Origin: Hallerella sp964397425
GTDB lineage: Bacteria > Fibrobacterota > Fibrobacteria > Fibrobacterales > Fibrobacteraceae
Reading direction: 5' to 3'
Length of the DNA: 40,734 nt
Assembly (NCBI GenBank): GCA_964397425.1
Contig: CAYNID010000012.1
Span: 1 to 40,734 of the forward strand
The translations under genes were made by a program, and so were the position numbers. Each line of letters begins with the position of its first letter. Position 1 is the first letter of the stretch. Below the pieces are notes generated by a model, which was given only the letters and a program-made list of their open reading frames with translations, was not told where the DNA came from and made no database searches. This document shows positions 16,074-24,596 of this stretch, in pieces.

Positions 16074-16937
16074 TCACTCCGCAATTTCGCGGATGACATC
16101 ACCATCTGCGCAATACAACTTGGTCATCGGATAAACTTCCGACTGAATCGGGTTCAACTTTTCGTCATCCCGACAAACGCGATAAGCCCAACCGTGAGCC
16201 TGTCCATACATCAGATATTGACTCGAAATGGCGAAAGTATCCGTCGGGACATTTTGCAAAATCGCCAAATCATCTCTTGAATTTTCAAAATTGAATTTCA
16301 AAAGGTGTTTTTTCTTGTCACTGGGAATTCCCCCGACTGTTGAATCCACGACAGTCACACAATCCGAAGAATCGACTTCTGTTTTGGTGCTGCCGAGCTG
16401 CTTTACGATGCTGTAATTCGTTCCATCAATATCAAACGAAACCGCAGTCGTTTTCAACGAGTCCGAAAAGCCTGTCACAGCAATGATAGTCTTGCCATCT
16501 TCAGCGTAAGTCAACGATCCCAAATAAACGGTCACCGGAGTCGCATCGGCCGGTTTGACGCGAACGTAAATCGTATCTAATCCGCACGTCGTTATGGGTG
16601 TCGTCGAAATCGTCCAATCTTCAAGCCAAAGAGCTTCGGAATATCCGGCATAAAACGGATTTACATAAATCTGGTGAAGCGTCGCCGTATCAGCCAAATA
16701 GGCATCGGCATCGGCAGCCACAGAATCAGCATTCAAAGAAAGACTTGAGTTAAAATCATTCACAAAATCCTGAATTTGCAAACTGCGGAGTCCCGGATGC
16801 AAGTTCATATATTCCGCAGCAACGAAATCCTTGGGGAAATTGCCTTCTAGCGCTTCTGAAGAACTGACGTCCATCGAAGAGCAAGCCGTCAGCGCTACAG
16901 TTCCAAGAGCAAACAAACAGGAAAGAGATTTTTTCAT
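16074..16937 (-). CDS. Lipoprotein of the outer-membrane operon, function unknown
   Basis: The 287-aa product has a lipoprotein signal peptide ending in LTAC, with Cys19 as the lipidation site and Ser-Ser following, which fits outer-membrane sorting. No known domain is recognised. The body is rich in Thr, Ser and Asp, with beta-like stretches such as TIYVRVKPADATPVTVYLGSL. Four further Cys (in TTCGLD, SSDCVTV, YRVCRDD and LYCADG) could form two disulfides. AGAGGTG precedes ATG 16937. It sits 12 bases after the third barrel gene, so it may be a surface or periplasmic partner of the barrels. Confidence 0.8.
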   Translation of the reverse strand: MKKSLSCLFALGTVALTACSSMDVSSSEALEGNFPKDFVAAEYMNLHPGLRSLQIQDFVNDFNSSLSLNADSVAADADAYLADTATLHQIYVNPFYAGYSEALWLEDWTISTTPITTCGLDTIYVRVKPADATPVTVYLGSLTYAEDGKTIIAVTGFSDSLKTTAVSFDIDGTNYSIVKQLGSTKTEVDSSDCVTVVDSTVGGIPSDKKKHLLKFNFENSRDDLAILQNVPTDTFAISSQYLMYGQAHGWAYRVCRDDEKLNPIQSEVYPMTKLYCADGDVIREIAE

Positions 16938-16949
16938 AATTCACACCTC

Positions 16950-19136
16950 TTAGAATGTCACCGTCACGTCGGCCATGATTACGTTTTTATCGATAGAAAA
17001 TTCGTCCGGGGTCACAACGGGAGTTAAACCGTCTTCGGCGACGCCAATCCGTTCGAAGGAAACCTTGTCCGTCAGCAAACCATATTGCACAGACAGGTAA
17101 GAAGCCGGGGCGATTTTAATACGCGGACCAACGCGGAGCAACATTTCTTCGGTCTTCGTAATTGCAGCCGATTCGTTCACTTGCAAATGGTTGCCGTATT
17201 CCATGGAGAATGTTTCCACTCCGAACTGGAGACCTACCGGGCCAATAATATTATCCGAAGTCACCCCCGCCATGATGCGGTCCGTCTTACGCTTGAAGTA
17301 ATTGTCTTCTTCAGCATGGGCATAAGACGCCTGAATCAACGTGCGGTTTTCGTTATCTGCATTTCCAAGAACCTGATCGAGGACTGGGAAAAGTTCATCG
17401 AGACGAATACCAACGCCAACGGCATATTCCAAGAAGACATCATCCACAGCGTCCCAGTTATAACGAGCGAAGCGCCCATTCAAAGTCACCATGCTGCACC
17501 AATCTCCATCGAACGAAACGGCAAAGCCTTTGCGATCCGGAGTAGCAAGTCCATAGGGCAATGCCATATCCATAGAACCGTCCATCAAGTTCAGAATTTC
17601 ACTTGCTTCTAAACGTTTTTTGGTATCCGCAGAATAAGCGTTGCGGTAGAAATGAGCGTTCTTGTAGTTGTTATACACACGAGAATACATATAAGGCGAT
17701 TCGTCATTTTCCGCGGTCAAAATGTTCGCCGTTGCAGATGTGAGCAAGTTGGTCAAATTCAACGGATTTGAATTGTAGACCTGATAATAAAGGTTTTCAA
17801 GGCTAGACATTCCAAACGCCGAAACAAGGTTCATGTAAACGGAATCCGAATAGAGTCCGTTTGCATTCAAAATGACCGTATTGCCGTCGAAATTTGACGC
17901 AGAGGCCATTTCAGACCAGAACTTTTTATCATTCTGCAAATAACGACCGCGCAATTGGAGGTTCAAGTCACCAAAGTTCGCCTTGACATACGGTTCCACA
18001 TAGAACGCCATCCCATTGTCATCCATGAAATTTTCCGAAACCGTTTCGTTGGAATTTTTCTGGATTTCTTTCACATAAGCAATCGAATCAAGAACACCAT
18101 CTTCGTTTGGGACCAAACCCTTTTGAATTACATATTCCGAATACGATTTTTTGGCAGAATGGTAAAGATTCGCATCCCACCACGACAGAGCCACTTCCGC
18201 ATCAAAGCCTAAAACCACAGGAAGGTCCGGCAAAATTTTCGCCGTGTTGAAGCCGAATTCACCTGTAAAGACTTTATTATCGTCAAGAATGACCGAATCA
18301 CCCAAATCCAAATCATGAGCAAGGAAGCTGAGTTCTCGATCAAAGACATTCACGAAGTTCACGCCAAGACGCGCGCCATAAGCTTCAACTCCCAAGCGCC
18401 CGCCATACAAGTAACGATCAGACCAATCAAAGTCGAAGAAAACCTGGTCGTTTTTCTTTGCGATGTTGCGAAGACGAGCTCCTGTAATCTGGGCGTGGAC
18501 ATCATCCAAAACACCGAGACTACCACTGTGGAAATCCGCGTTAAGACCTTGGAGCAAACGACGGGAAGTCGTATCCAAGTTTCTCTTGCTCATCGCTTCA
18601 GCGCGAGCGGCGGCAAAAATTTCCGGTTCTTGCAACAGATTCGGCTGCGGAGTATAAAGAGTATACGGAGTGTAACCGACACGCATATAGCCCAAGTTGA
18701 AAGCCAAGCGCTTGTCAAAAATCAACCCATCGTAAGAGAACCAATGTCCGATAATCGGATTGTTGTTCTCTTCATAAGCGCTTTGCCAATCCTTATGCAA
18801 GCGAGCCTCGACGCGGACCTGCGTTTCGGAGCTCGGTCGAGCGGTAAGAATCAAGTTCACATCTGTAAAGGCTTGCGTTTCCTGAGTCGGAGACTGCGAA
18901 CTGAACTGGTCCGAAGAAGCCATCGACGTCAAAACGCCCGCTTTCGCAGAACCGTTCACCCGAAGACCGAGAACAGCGTCATTGAGGGAGTCCAACTTTT
19001 CAAGCAGCGACTTCTGTTGCTGTCCAACGCTTTCATTTGCGGCAGAATCTTGTTCTGGCGCAGCAAAAGCCGTTGCCGCAGAAAGAAGCAGCACCGAAGA
19101 GAAACCGAACAAATGCATTTTCATATTCGAGTTCAT
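16950..19136 (-). CDS. Large outer-membrane beta-barrel protein, paralogue C
   Basis: The 728-aa protein starts with a signal peptide (LFGFSSVLLLSAATAFA, cut near residue 26). A short acidic region and an amphipathic helix (KSLLEKLDSLNDAVLGLRV, about 42-60) follow, then a very long series of amphipathic strands ending in MADVTVTF. It is homologous to the next upstream barrel: both share a block around YTPxTLxxP...EPxIFA...LQG and another LPxGLATxxRxG. No TonB box, plug or carboxypeptidase-like domain is seen, so it is not SusC-like. It probably forms an outer-membrane pore or binding platform for polysaccharide. GGAGGG stands eight bases before ATG 19136. Confidence 0.83.
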   Translation of the reverse strand: MNSNMKMHLFGFSSVLLLSAATAFAAPEQDSAANESVGQQQKSLLEKLDSLNDAVLGLRVNGSAKAGVLTSMASSDQFSSQSPTQETQAFTDVNLILTARPSSETQVRVEARLHKDWQSAYEENNNPIIGHWFSYDGLIFDKRLAFNLGYMRVGYTPYTLYTPQPNLLQEPEIFAAARAEAMSKRNLDTTSRRLLQGLNADFHSGSLGVLDDVHAQITGARLRNIAKKNDQVFFDFDWSDRYLYGGRLGVEAYGARLGVNFVNVFDRELSFLAHDLDLGDSVILDDNKVFTGEFGFNTAKILPDLPVVLGFDAEVALSWWDANLYHSAKKSYSEYVIQKGLVPNEDGVLDSIAYVKEIQKNSNETVSENFMDDNGMAFYVEPYVKANFGDLNLQLRGRYLQNDKKFWSEMASASNFDGNTVILNANGLYSDSVYMNLVSAFGMSSLENLYYQVYNSNPLNLTNLLTSATANILTAENDESPYMYSRVYNNYKNAHFYRNAYSADTKKRLEASEILNLMDGSMDMALPYGLATPDRKGFAVSFDGDWCSMVTLNGRFARYNWDAVDDVFLEYAVGVGIRLDELFPVLDQVLGNADNENRTLIQASYAHAEEDNYFKRKTDRIMAGVTSDNIIGPVGLQFGVETFSMEYGNHLQVNESAAITKTEEMLLRVGPRIKIAPASYLSVQYGLLTDKVSFERIGVAEDGLTPVVTPDEFSIDKNVIMADVTVTF

Positions 19137-19152
19137 TCCTTAGTCCCTCCCA

Positions 19153-21366
19153 TTAAAATTCCACGTTAATGGAAGCTTCCACAATCGTTTGACTGAATTC
19201 ATGTTTGAACTTACCCGCCACATCGGTCGATACATCGTAGTAAGAAGGAAGATTGTATGCGCCATCTGCAGAGCCGCTGGCAACCACAGCCGTTGTGTTG
19301 TATTCATTTTCAACGGAAACCATGCCGAAATTCAGCGACAGCCAAGCGTTATCCGCAAGCGAGTAATCCAATCCAACCATCCACTGCATTTGCTTGGAAT
19401 TCTTTAACGGAGCCATCATGCCACTTTGAAGTCCCTGATAAAGATTGTAATCCGTTTTAATGTATTGCAATCCGGCGGTAAAGCCCAAACGCGGAAGATA
19501 TTGCACGTAAAGCCCGGCGTTGATGAAATCACTCTTGAGTTCTGCCGTACCATCGGCCATTCCGAGTGCAGCCCAGTTGTCCGTATCCACACTTTTTTCC
19601 GAGTGCTTGTAAGAACCAGAAATTTCAAGCGGCTTTTGGAAACCGAGAATTTTGAACACATCCACTTTCGCGCCACCACCAAATTCGGTGTAAGAAGCCT
19701 CTTTGAAACCGACGAGCGGAGAAACCTGCGAGAACGTGCTGAAAAGCCCCTGCACTTCGGCATAGTCCTTCCAATTCAACACCAAGTTTGCACGGGCACC
19801 CTGACGGTTCGAAGTCGCAAGACCATTCGGCAGCGAAAGTTGCACCGCCGGATCCGTCAACGTTTCAATCAAAGCCAGCTGAGAACGGGAATAAACATTC
19901 GATTTCCAGGAGCTCTTGTTGAACGGAGCAATGTTGTAACTTTCTGTTTGACCGCCGCTAATACCGCCATCATTCGTTACCAACGTTGTCGTCGCCGGAG
20001 AATATTTCGGCGCATAGTTGTAAAGGGCATCAAACGTTGAATACAATGGAGAATTTACGCCATACTTAATCGTATTGCCATCTTTATCCGTATTCAGGAT
20101 TCGGCGGGCAAAGAATTTCGGGGACTGGGCCACGTTGTTATACCAATTGCTGTCATTACGGAGTACATCCACTCCGAGAAGAGCTCCCCAAGTATCTTCG
20201 GTTTTATAACCGAGATTCAAGTTCACCAAAAGGGCAGAACCGTTGAGTTTTTTAGAACTGGCAACATCCGTGTAAAGAGCTTCTCCCGTTGTTTCGTCAA
20301 TCAGCGGAAGCCCCGTTGCGGCATCAAGAACGGGAACGTCCGTATGCGAGAAGACCTTATCCGAAGAGTAAGCGTATTCCGCAACGAGATCCAAAATCAA
20401 ATTTTGGTTTCCGAGGAATCCGGCAACGTCTCCGCCAATACGACCACTCACAATCATCGTGCTCTGCGGATCAATATCGTAAGGATTGATGGACGCGAGT
20501 TCGTAATCGACGCTCAAATCGTTTTCCGGATGACGGTAGGTGTAGCTGTAAGAATCTTCGTTGTCGAAGATGAACATCGGAGTCACGCCGATAAGAAGAT
20601 TCTTATTCAGCGGAAGAAGTTCAATGTTCGCCGCGACAAGCCACTTGTCCATGTTGGAAGCGAGCGAGGCTCCGGCGATCGTATCATTCGGCAAAATATT
20701 GCCTTCTGCGCCAGTCAGGTCAAGAACCGAAGTCCGGTTCAAGCGTGCAGCAAGAGCTTCTGCGCGAAGTTCGCCGAGCGAGCTGCCAAAAGAATGCCGG
20801 AACTGGATGTTCGCACCCTGCAAATTACGCTGGTTTCCTTCCAAAAGTTCCTGAGATTCCGCCATGTGACGCTTGCGGGCGAAAATGGTCGGTTCATAGA
20901 GAATTTCCACACTCGGATTGAACAGGGTGAGAGGCGTGTATTGCTGCCGGAAATCCCCGACAACCCAATAGAAGAAATCTCCAATGTTGCCTTCCACATT
21001 GATCCAACCGACAGACATCGTTTTAGACGCCGAGGAGAAGTACTCCTGCATTCCCGCACCAAAACGGAGCATTACATTTGCACGGACAAATTCATAGGGA
21101 CGGAAATGGAAATCAATGTCGGCGTTCGCCATTTCATTGCGTTCCACGCTCGGCATTTTGTTAATGCCCGTCGGATCATTTTCCGTATCAAAATAAGAAG
21201 CTTGCGCGATGGCGCGAATTTTACCGCCGATTTCAACACCGCGTTTGGCGTTGATAGAATCGACTTTAGCATCCAATTTTTCCTGTGTTTGCCATTCTGT
21301 CGCAGCGGGAAGAGTTGCTGCGCAAGCGAGGAAAGCGATCAAAATTTTTTTCATATTCATCTTCAT
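19153..21366 (-). CDS. Large outer-membrane beta-barrel protein, paralogue B
   Basis: The 737-aa product has a signal peptide (MKMNMKKILIAFLACAATLPA) and a short amphipathic helix (EKLDAKVDSINAKRGVEI). Alternating strands then run to the end, QTIVEASINVEF, a typical BAM signal. Paralogue C shares its middle block (YTPLTLFNPSVEILYEPTIF) and the LPNGLATSNRQG block. It contains no recognised catalytic domain. The start at ATG 21366 is chosen from GGAGGG at 21375-21380; internal ATGs at 21360 and 21354 lack such spacing. Gaps of 14 and 16 bases to its neighbours indicate one transcript. Porin, adhesin or glycan-binding roles are all possible. Confidence 0.83.
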   Translation of the reverse strand: MKMNMKKILIAFLACAATLPAATEWQTQEKLDAKVDSINAKRGVEIGGKIRAIAQASYFDTENDPTGINKMPSVERNEMANADIDFHFRPYEFVRANVMLRFGAGMQEYFSSASKTMSVGWINVEGNIGDFFYWVVGDFRQQYTPLTLFNPSVEILYEPTIFARKRHMAESQELLEGNQRNLQGANIQFRHSFGSSLGELRAEALAARLNRTSVLDLTGAEGNILPNDTIAGASLASNMDKWLVAANIELLPLNKNLLIGVTPMFIFDNEDSYSYTYRHPENDLSVDYELASINPYDIDPQSTMIVSGRIGGDVAGFLGNQNLILDLVAEYAYSSDKVFSHTDVPVLDAATGLPLIDETTGEALYTDVASSKKLNGSALLVNLNLGYKTEDTWGALLGVDVLRNDSNWYNNVAQSPKFFARRILNTDKDGNTIKYGVNSPLYSTFDALYNYAPKYSPATTTLVTNDGGISGGQTESYNIAPFNKSSWKSNVYSRSQLALIETLTDPAVQLSLPNGLATSNRQGARANLVLNWKDYAEVQGLFSTFSQVSPLVGFKEASYTEFGGGAKVDVFKILGFQKPLEISGSYKHSEKSVDTDNWAALGMADGTAELKSDFINAGLYVQYLPRLGFTAGLQYIKTDYNLYQGLQSGMMAPLKNSKQMQWMVGLDYSLADNAWLSLNFGMVSVENEYNTTAVVASGSADGAYNLPSYYDVSTDVAGKFKHEFSQTIVEASINVEF

Positions 21367-21380
21367 TTTTCACGCCCTCC

Positions 21381-23612
21381 TTAGAACCAAACCTTGGTTT
21401 CTGCCGCAATGTAATGCGAGTGCCAATCGTTGACAGAAAGGGTTTCGTCGGAATGCGTCATCCATTTATAGCGAACGTGCAAGCCTGCGCGGTCCGCAAA
21501 ATCCCAGTCGAATCCAAGACCAATTGCCGTTTCAAGGTAATTAATCGGAGCGTAAGAATAGTAGTCCGTGGAGACTTCAGAATAAAGATCTGAGGTTTTC
21601 GAAAGGTTGTTTGCCATCGAAGAAGAGACATACGCATACTTCGAACGGAATGATTCAAGCCCCAAAATGCCGACCAAATGGAACTTCGGATGAATCGCTA
21701 TCGCCGGTTCAAACTGCCCAAAGAAACTCCAAAGCAACATATCAGACTGATCTTCGCTGTAAGCAATCGGAGCAATCGTCGTCGAAATTCCGGAAATAGA
21801 AGCGTATCCCGTCATCATGATGTTGCGGTCGGTTCCAAACCAGTGGCCAATGTCGTAACCACCCATGAACGAGAGGAACGAAGACCACTTCGCATGACTC
21901 GGAATCTTTTTCTTCGCAATTTGATTGGTATTTTCGTAAGCAACGAAAGATTCCCACATTTCCCATGTGCCACCATAAAGACCGCCTTGCTGACGGCGGA
22001 GCTTGATACCGACACCCGGTTCAAGAACACCCGTCCGGGCAACATAGCCACTCGCCCTGGGATGCGCGTTACCCGAATCCGCCCAGAAAATCGGCTTGTG
22101 CTTTGTCCAAGAATTGGTGCTTTCCCACATATTGCGACCGTTCAAACGGTAATTGAAGACAAGAACGTCCGTACCTTCTTCTACCTGGCGATGCAAACCG
22201 TATTGCAAATCAAAATAGCCACGGTTGAACGTCGGTTCCAACTTAAAGTTCAATCCCATCATGTTGGGCGTGTAGCGGAGAGAGCCTCCATTCAAATACA
22301 TTTCATCTTTACGCCAACTGGTAAAACGGGACGGGTTGCTCAAAGAATACGGCGAATAGAAATCTTTCGGGAGGTAGATACCTTCCACTGTAATCGGCCA
22401 ACCTTCAATGTATTTGCTCTGCGCCTTGATGTAAACGCCAACCTGAGGCGTTCCAACAGCAGATTCGTAGGCGTCTTCGGCATAGCCATGAGTTTGAGCC
22501 GCCGCATCGGATTTGTAGAAGTTTACAGAATCCGTGATACTCACCGCCACGTCCGCCATCAAATACAGTTTCGGGGTAATGTTTCCTTTGATATCGACAG
22601 AAGCGACATGGGTATTCAAAATCGAAGGCGTCATTCCCGCCGTCAGATACTGATTGCGGAATTCATCTTCGTAAATCATGCCCTTGTCAAAGACGACGCC
22701 CATATAGTTGACGCCCAACGTCATGGATTCCAACAGCTTGTCCTTGGCGATTCGCGCATGGTAAACGGAGCCGCGCATGTCGTGCAAGCCATAAGTTTCC
22801 AATTCGCCGGGCTGTCCCGCATAAAGACGGAGACCGTCACGAGTACCCACGTCCATATCCATCGGCTGGGAGACCATCAATTGCGCTTTCATGTTGAACG
22901 GCAATTGATAAACATTGGCAAAGACTCCGCCGAAAGAGCGGTTTGTCCAGAAAGCGCGGCCACCTTCCTTTACCGGCTTGAAAACCTTTTCCTTGTAATA
23001 AGTACTGACTGTTTTTTCATCCTCGAAAAGTTCGTATTGCCAAGCAAAGCGCGGGGCCGTTTCGCGTTCCCACATCGTCAACGGAGAAGAATTCGCCCAA
23101 ATGACACCGCCCGCCGTAATGTAAGCGCCAAAGACACCCGCACGGATATCGGCTCCGACATTGAATTCTTCATCGATAGTCGTTGAATAATAGTCGGTCG
23201 AATGGTCATAAAGGACGCGTTCATCATAAGTCGGCACTTCTGTCGGCTGAGTCGCATACTTGTTGCCAAACGTTCCAGAAAGGTCAAACGGGAAGGCGAA
23301 GTTCGACCACAATGTCATGTAAGAGTTCGGCATGGCGACGATATTCGCCTTGAAGACAGCGTCTACTGCCGTGCGAGCCTTGTCGCTAGCAAAAGCGGGA
23401 GCCGTGTTGGAATAATGGAAGTTCTTGACGCGGAACGCCATGAAACCGGAGACCGCCATCGGCAGATCGTCCTTGCCGAGAAGCGTTGATTCCATGTTAT
23501 TCGCCAACGTATCCATTGAAGCGTGGATGGAATCCAACTTGACCTGTGTCGGGGTTGCCCAGACAGCGGCCGCACACGATGCGATTAAAAAAGAAGAAAC
23601 TAGTTTACGCAT
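21381..23612 (-). CDS. Large outer-membrane beta-barrel protein, paralogue A
   Basis: The 743-aa protein has a signal peptide (MRKLVSSFLIASCAAAVWA), an amphipathic helix (VKLDSIHASMDTLANNMEST), and beta strands to a terminal AAETKVWF. It is the most divergent of the three barrels. It keeps the same order of elements and a similar SSPLTMWERETAPRF block where the others have YTPLTLFxPxxxxxEPxIF. Aromatic residues are frequent in predicted loops (YYSYAPINYLE, WESTNSWTKHKPIFWAD), as expected for sugar contacts; this is an inference. AAGAGGG precedes the ATG. It lies nine bases after the CBM11-like gene. Confidence 0.82.
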   Translation of the reverse strand: MRKLVSSFLIASCAAAVWATPTQVKLDSIHASMDTLANNMESTLLGKDDLPMAVSGFMAFRVKNFHYSNTAPAFASDKARTAVDAVFKANIVAMPNSYMTLWSNFAFPFDLSGTFGNKYATQPTEVPTYDERVLYDHSTDYYSTTIDEEFNVGADIRAGVFGAYITAGGVIWANSSPLTMWERETAPRFAWQYELFEDEKTVSTYYKEKVFKPVKEGGRAFWTNRSFGGVFANVYQLPFNMKAQLMVSQPMDMDVGTRDGLRLYAGQPGELETYGLHDMRGSVYHARIAKDKLLESMTLGVNYMGVVFDKGMIYEDEFRNQYLTAGMTPSILNTHVASVDIKGNITPKLYLMADVAVSITDSVNFYKSDAAAQTHGYAEDAYESAVGTPQVGVYIKAQSKYIEGWPITVEGIYLPKDFYSPYSLSNPSRFTSWRKDEMYLNGGSLRYTPNMMGLNFKLEPTFNRGYFDLQYGLHRQVEEGTDVLVFNYRLNGRNMWESTNSWTKHKPIFWADSGNAHPRASGYVARTGVLEPGVGIKLRRQQGGLYGGTWEMWESFVAYENTNQIAKKKIPSHAKWSSFLSFMGGYDIGHWFGTDRNIMMTGYASISGISTTIAPIAYSEDQSDMLLWSFFGQFEPAIAIHPKFHLVGILGLESFRSKYAYVSSSMANNLSKTSDLYSEVSTDYYSYAPINYLETAIGLGFDWDFADRAGLHVRYKWMTHSDETLSVNDWHSHYIAAETKVWF

Positions 23613-23621
23613 AAAACCCTC

Positions 23622-24365
23622 TTAAATCGCGTTGCGGAACGGATAATTGGCAGGGCCTTCGTACGGCTTGCCATGTTTTTTGATAACCACATCGTCGATC
23701 CAAACCTTAAACGATTCGTTTTCATCTTTACGGACTTCCAAACGGAACCCTTTGAACTTGTCCCAGGCAAATGGGAGCATCACATCCCGCGTATTCTTGG
23801 CATCCCAATAGAGGCCAGTCATACCGAAAAGTTTGAGCGGAATGCTGAAATGGGTCCATTCCGTTGTAATTTCACCCAGGCTCTTGGAGCGGAGCTTTAC
23901 CTGGAGAGATTCGCCCCCACTTTTAACGCCGTCATCCACAAGCACGAACAAGGCGTTTTCACCGCCCTTTTCTCCCTTCAACCAAAATTCAAGAACGCCT
24001 TCTTCCAAATAAGGAGTCAGATCAACGGAACCCGCAATACAGATGGCGACACCGGAATAATCACTTGCAATCAGTTCAATTTCCATCGAAAGAGCGCCTT
24101 CTTTCGCGTATTTATCGGTCATCACCGGTTCCGGGTTTTCACGCGGATATTGGTATGTATATCCACCGCCACGAGGAATCGCCTCGCGCATGACTACAGT
24201 CACCACGTCTTTATCGGGGCGGAAGGGTTTTCCCGGTTTCATCACGAACCGTCCGGCATCGCGGTCACGGTATTCACCAAATCCCGGGCCGGCAAAAGAA
24301 AACGACACAAAAAGAAGCGATAGGAATAGGCACTTCAAAAAGGGTTTCTGAATCTTTGCGTTCAT
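23622..24365 (-). CDS. Exported CBM11-like (jelly-roll) carbohydrate-binding protein
   Basis: The 247-aa protein has a signal peptide (KPFLKCLFLSLLFVSFSFA, cut near residue 25). A single beta-sandwich at about 70-230 follows, with VDLTPYLEEGVLEFWLKG, TEWTHFSIPLKLF and FKGFRLEV...VWIDDVVI. This pattern fits CBM11 and related galactose-binding-like modules that bind beta-glucan. No catalytic domain is present. The frame opens at 24425, but the -10 box of the predicted promoter (24397-24402) overlaps that region, so ATG 24365 is chosen. It is the first gene of the six-gene operon. Free or surface-bound glycan capture is the likely role; a direct CBM11 assignment needs a profile search. Confidence 0.78.
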   Translation of the reverse strand: MNAKIQKPFLKCLFLSLLFVSFSFAGPGFGEYRDRDAGRFVMKPGKPFRPDKDVVTVVMREAIPRGGGYTYQYPRENPEPVMTDKYAKEGALSMEIELIASDYSGVAICIAGSVDLTPYLEEGVLEFWLKGEKGGENALFVLVDDGVKSGGESLQVKLRSKSLGEITTEWTHFSIPLKLFGMTGLYWDAKNTRDVMLPFAWDKFKGFRLEVRKDENESFKVWIDDVVIKKHGKPYEGPANYPFRNAI

Positions 24366-24396
24366 AGAATTCAATTTCTCCAAAATCCGATGAGCC

Positions 24397-24425
24397 ATAA
24401 TATAGTTAGTTTTTGGAAATTTCAA
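24397..24425 (-). promoter_or_regulatory. Promoter of the CBM11-like/barrel operon
   Basis: On the - strand TTGAAA (24425-24420) and TATTAT (24402-24397) are spaced by 17 bases, close to the sigma-70 consensus. Transcription would start near 24390, giving a leader of about 25 bases to ATG 24365. The region up to the GH5 gene (24426-24596) holds both divergent promoters and could be a shared regulatory site. Confidence 0.65.
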
Positions 24426-24495
24426 ATTTCGATTTTTGCAAAAAACCGTTAGCGGAAGGCTTTTCGCGGAGATTTCTTCCGTTCCTTCGCCATTT

Positions 24496-24525
24496 TTGAG
24501 CGGTTTCTACCGTAAACACTATTTA
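24496..24525 (+). promoter_or_regulatory. Possible promoter of the GH5 gene
   Basis: TTGAGC (24496-24501) and TATTTA (24520-24525) are 18 bases apart. They lie about 70 bases before the GH5 start. An AAGGAGGG at 24568-24575 lies further from the ATG than the GAGGA at 24588-24592, which probably serves as the ribosome site. Confidence 0.45.
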
Positions 24526-24596
24526 AAAACGCCTCTAAAACATTCCTTCCCATAAAAATTTTAATTTAAGGAGGGTTCCCCGCTTTTGAGGATTTT

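Noticed and set aside
18315..19169. A 284-codon + strand frame opposite barrel C
   Set aside because: Shadow of the barrel gene; composition is not protein-like.
20344..21384. A 346-codon + strand frame opposite barrel B
   Set aside because: Shadow of the barrel gene; no motif or believable composition.
21678..23186. A 502-codon open frame on the + strand, opposite barrel A
   Set aside because: It is antisense to a gene with signal peptide, ribosome site and BAM signal. Its translation is Arg/His-rich with no recognisable motif, as expected for a shadow frame.
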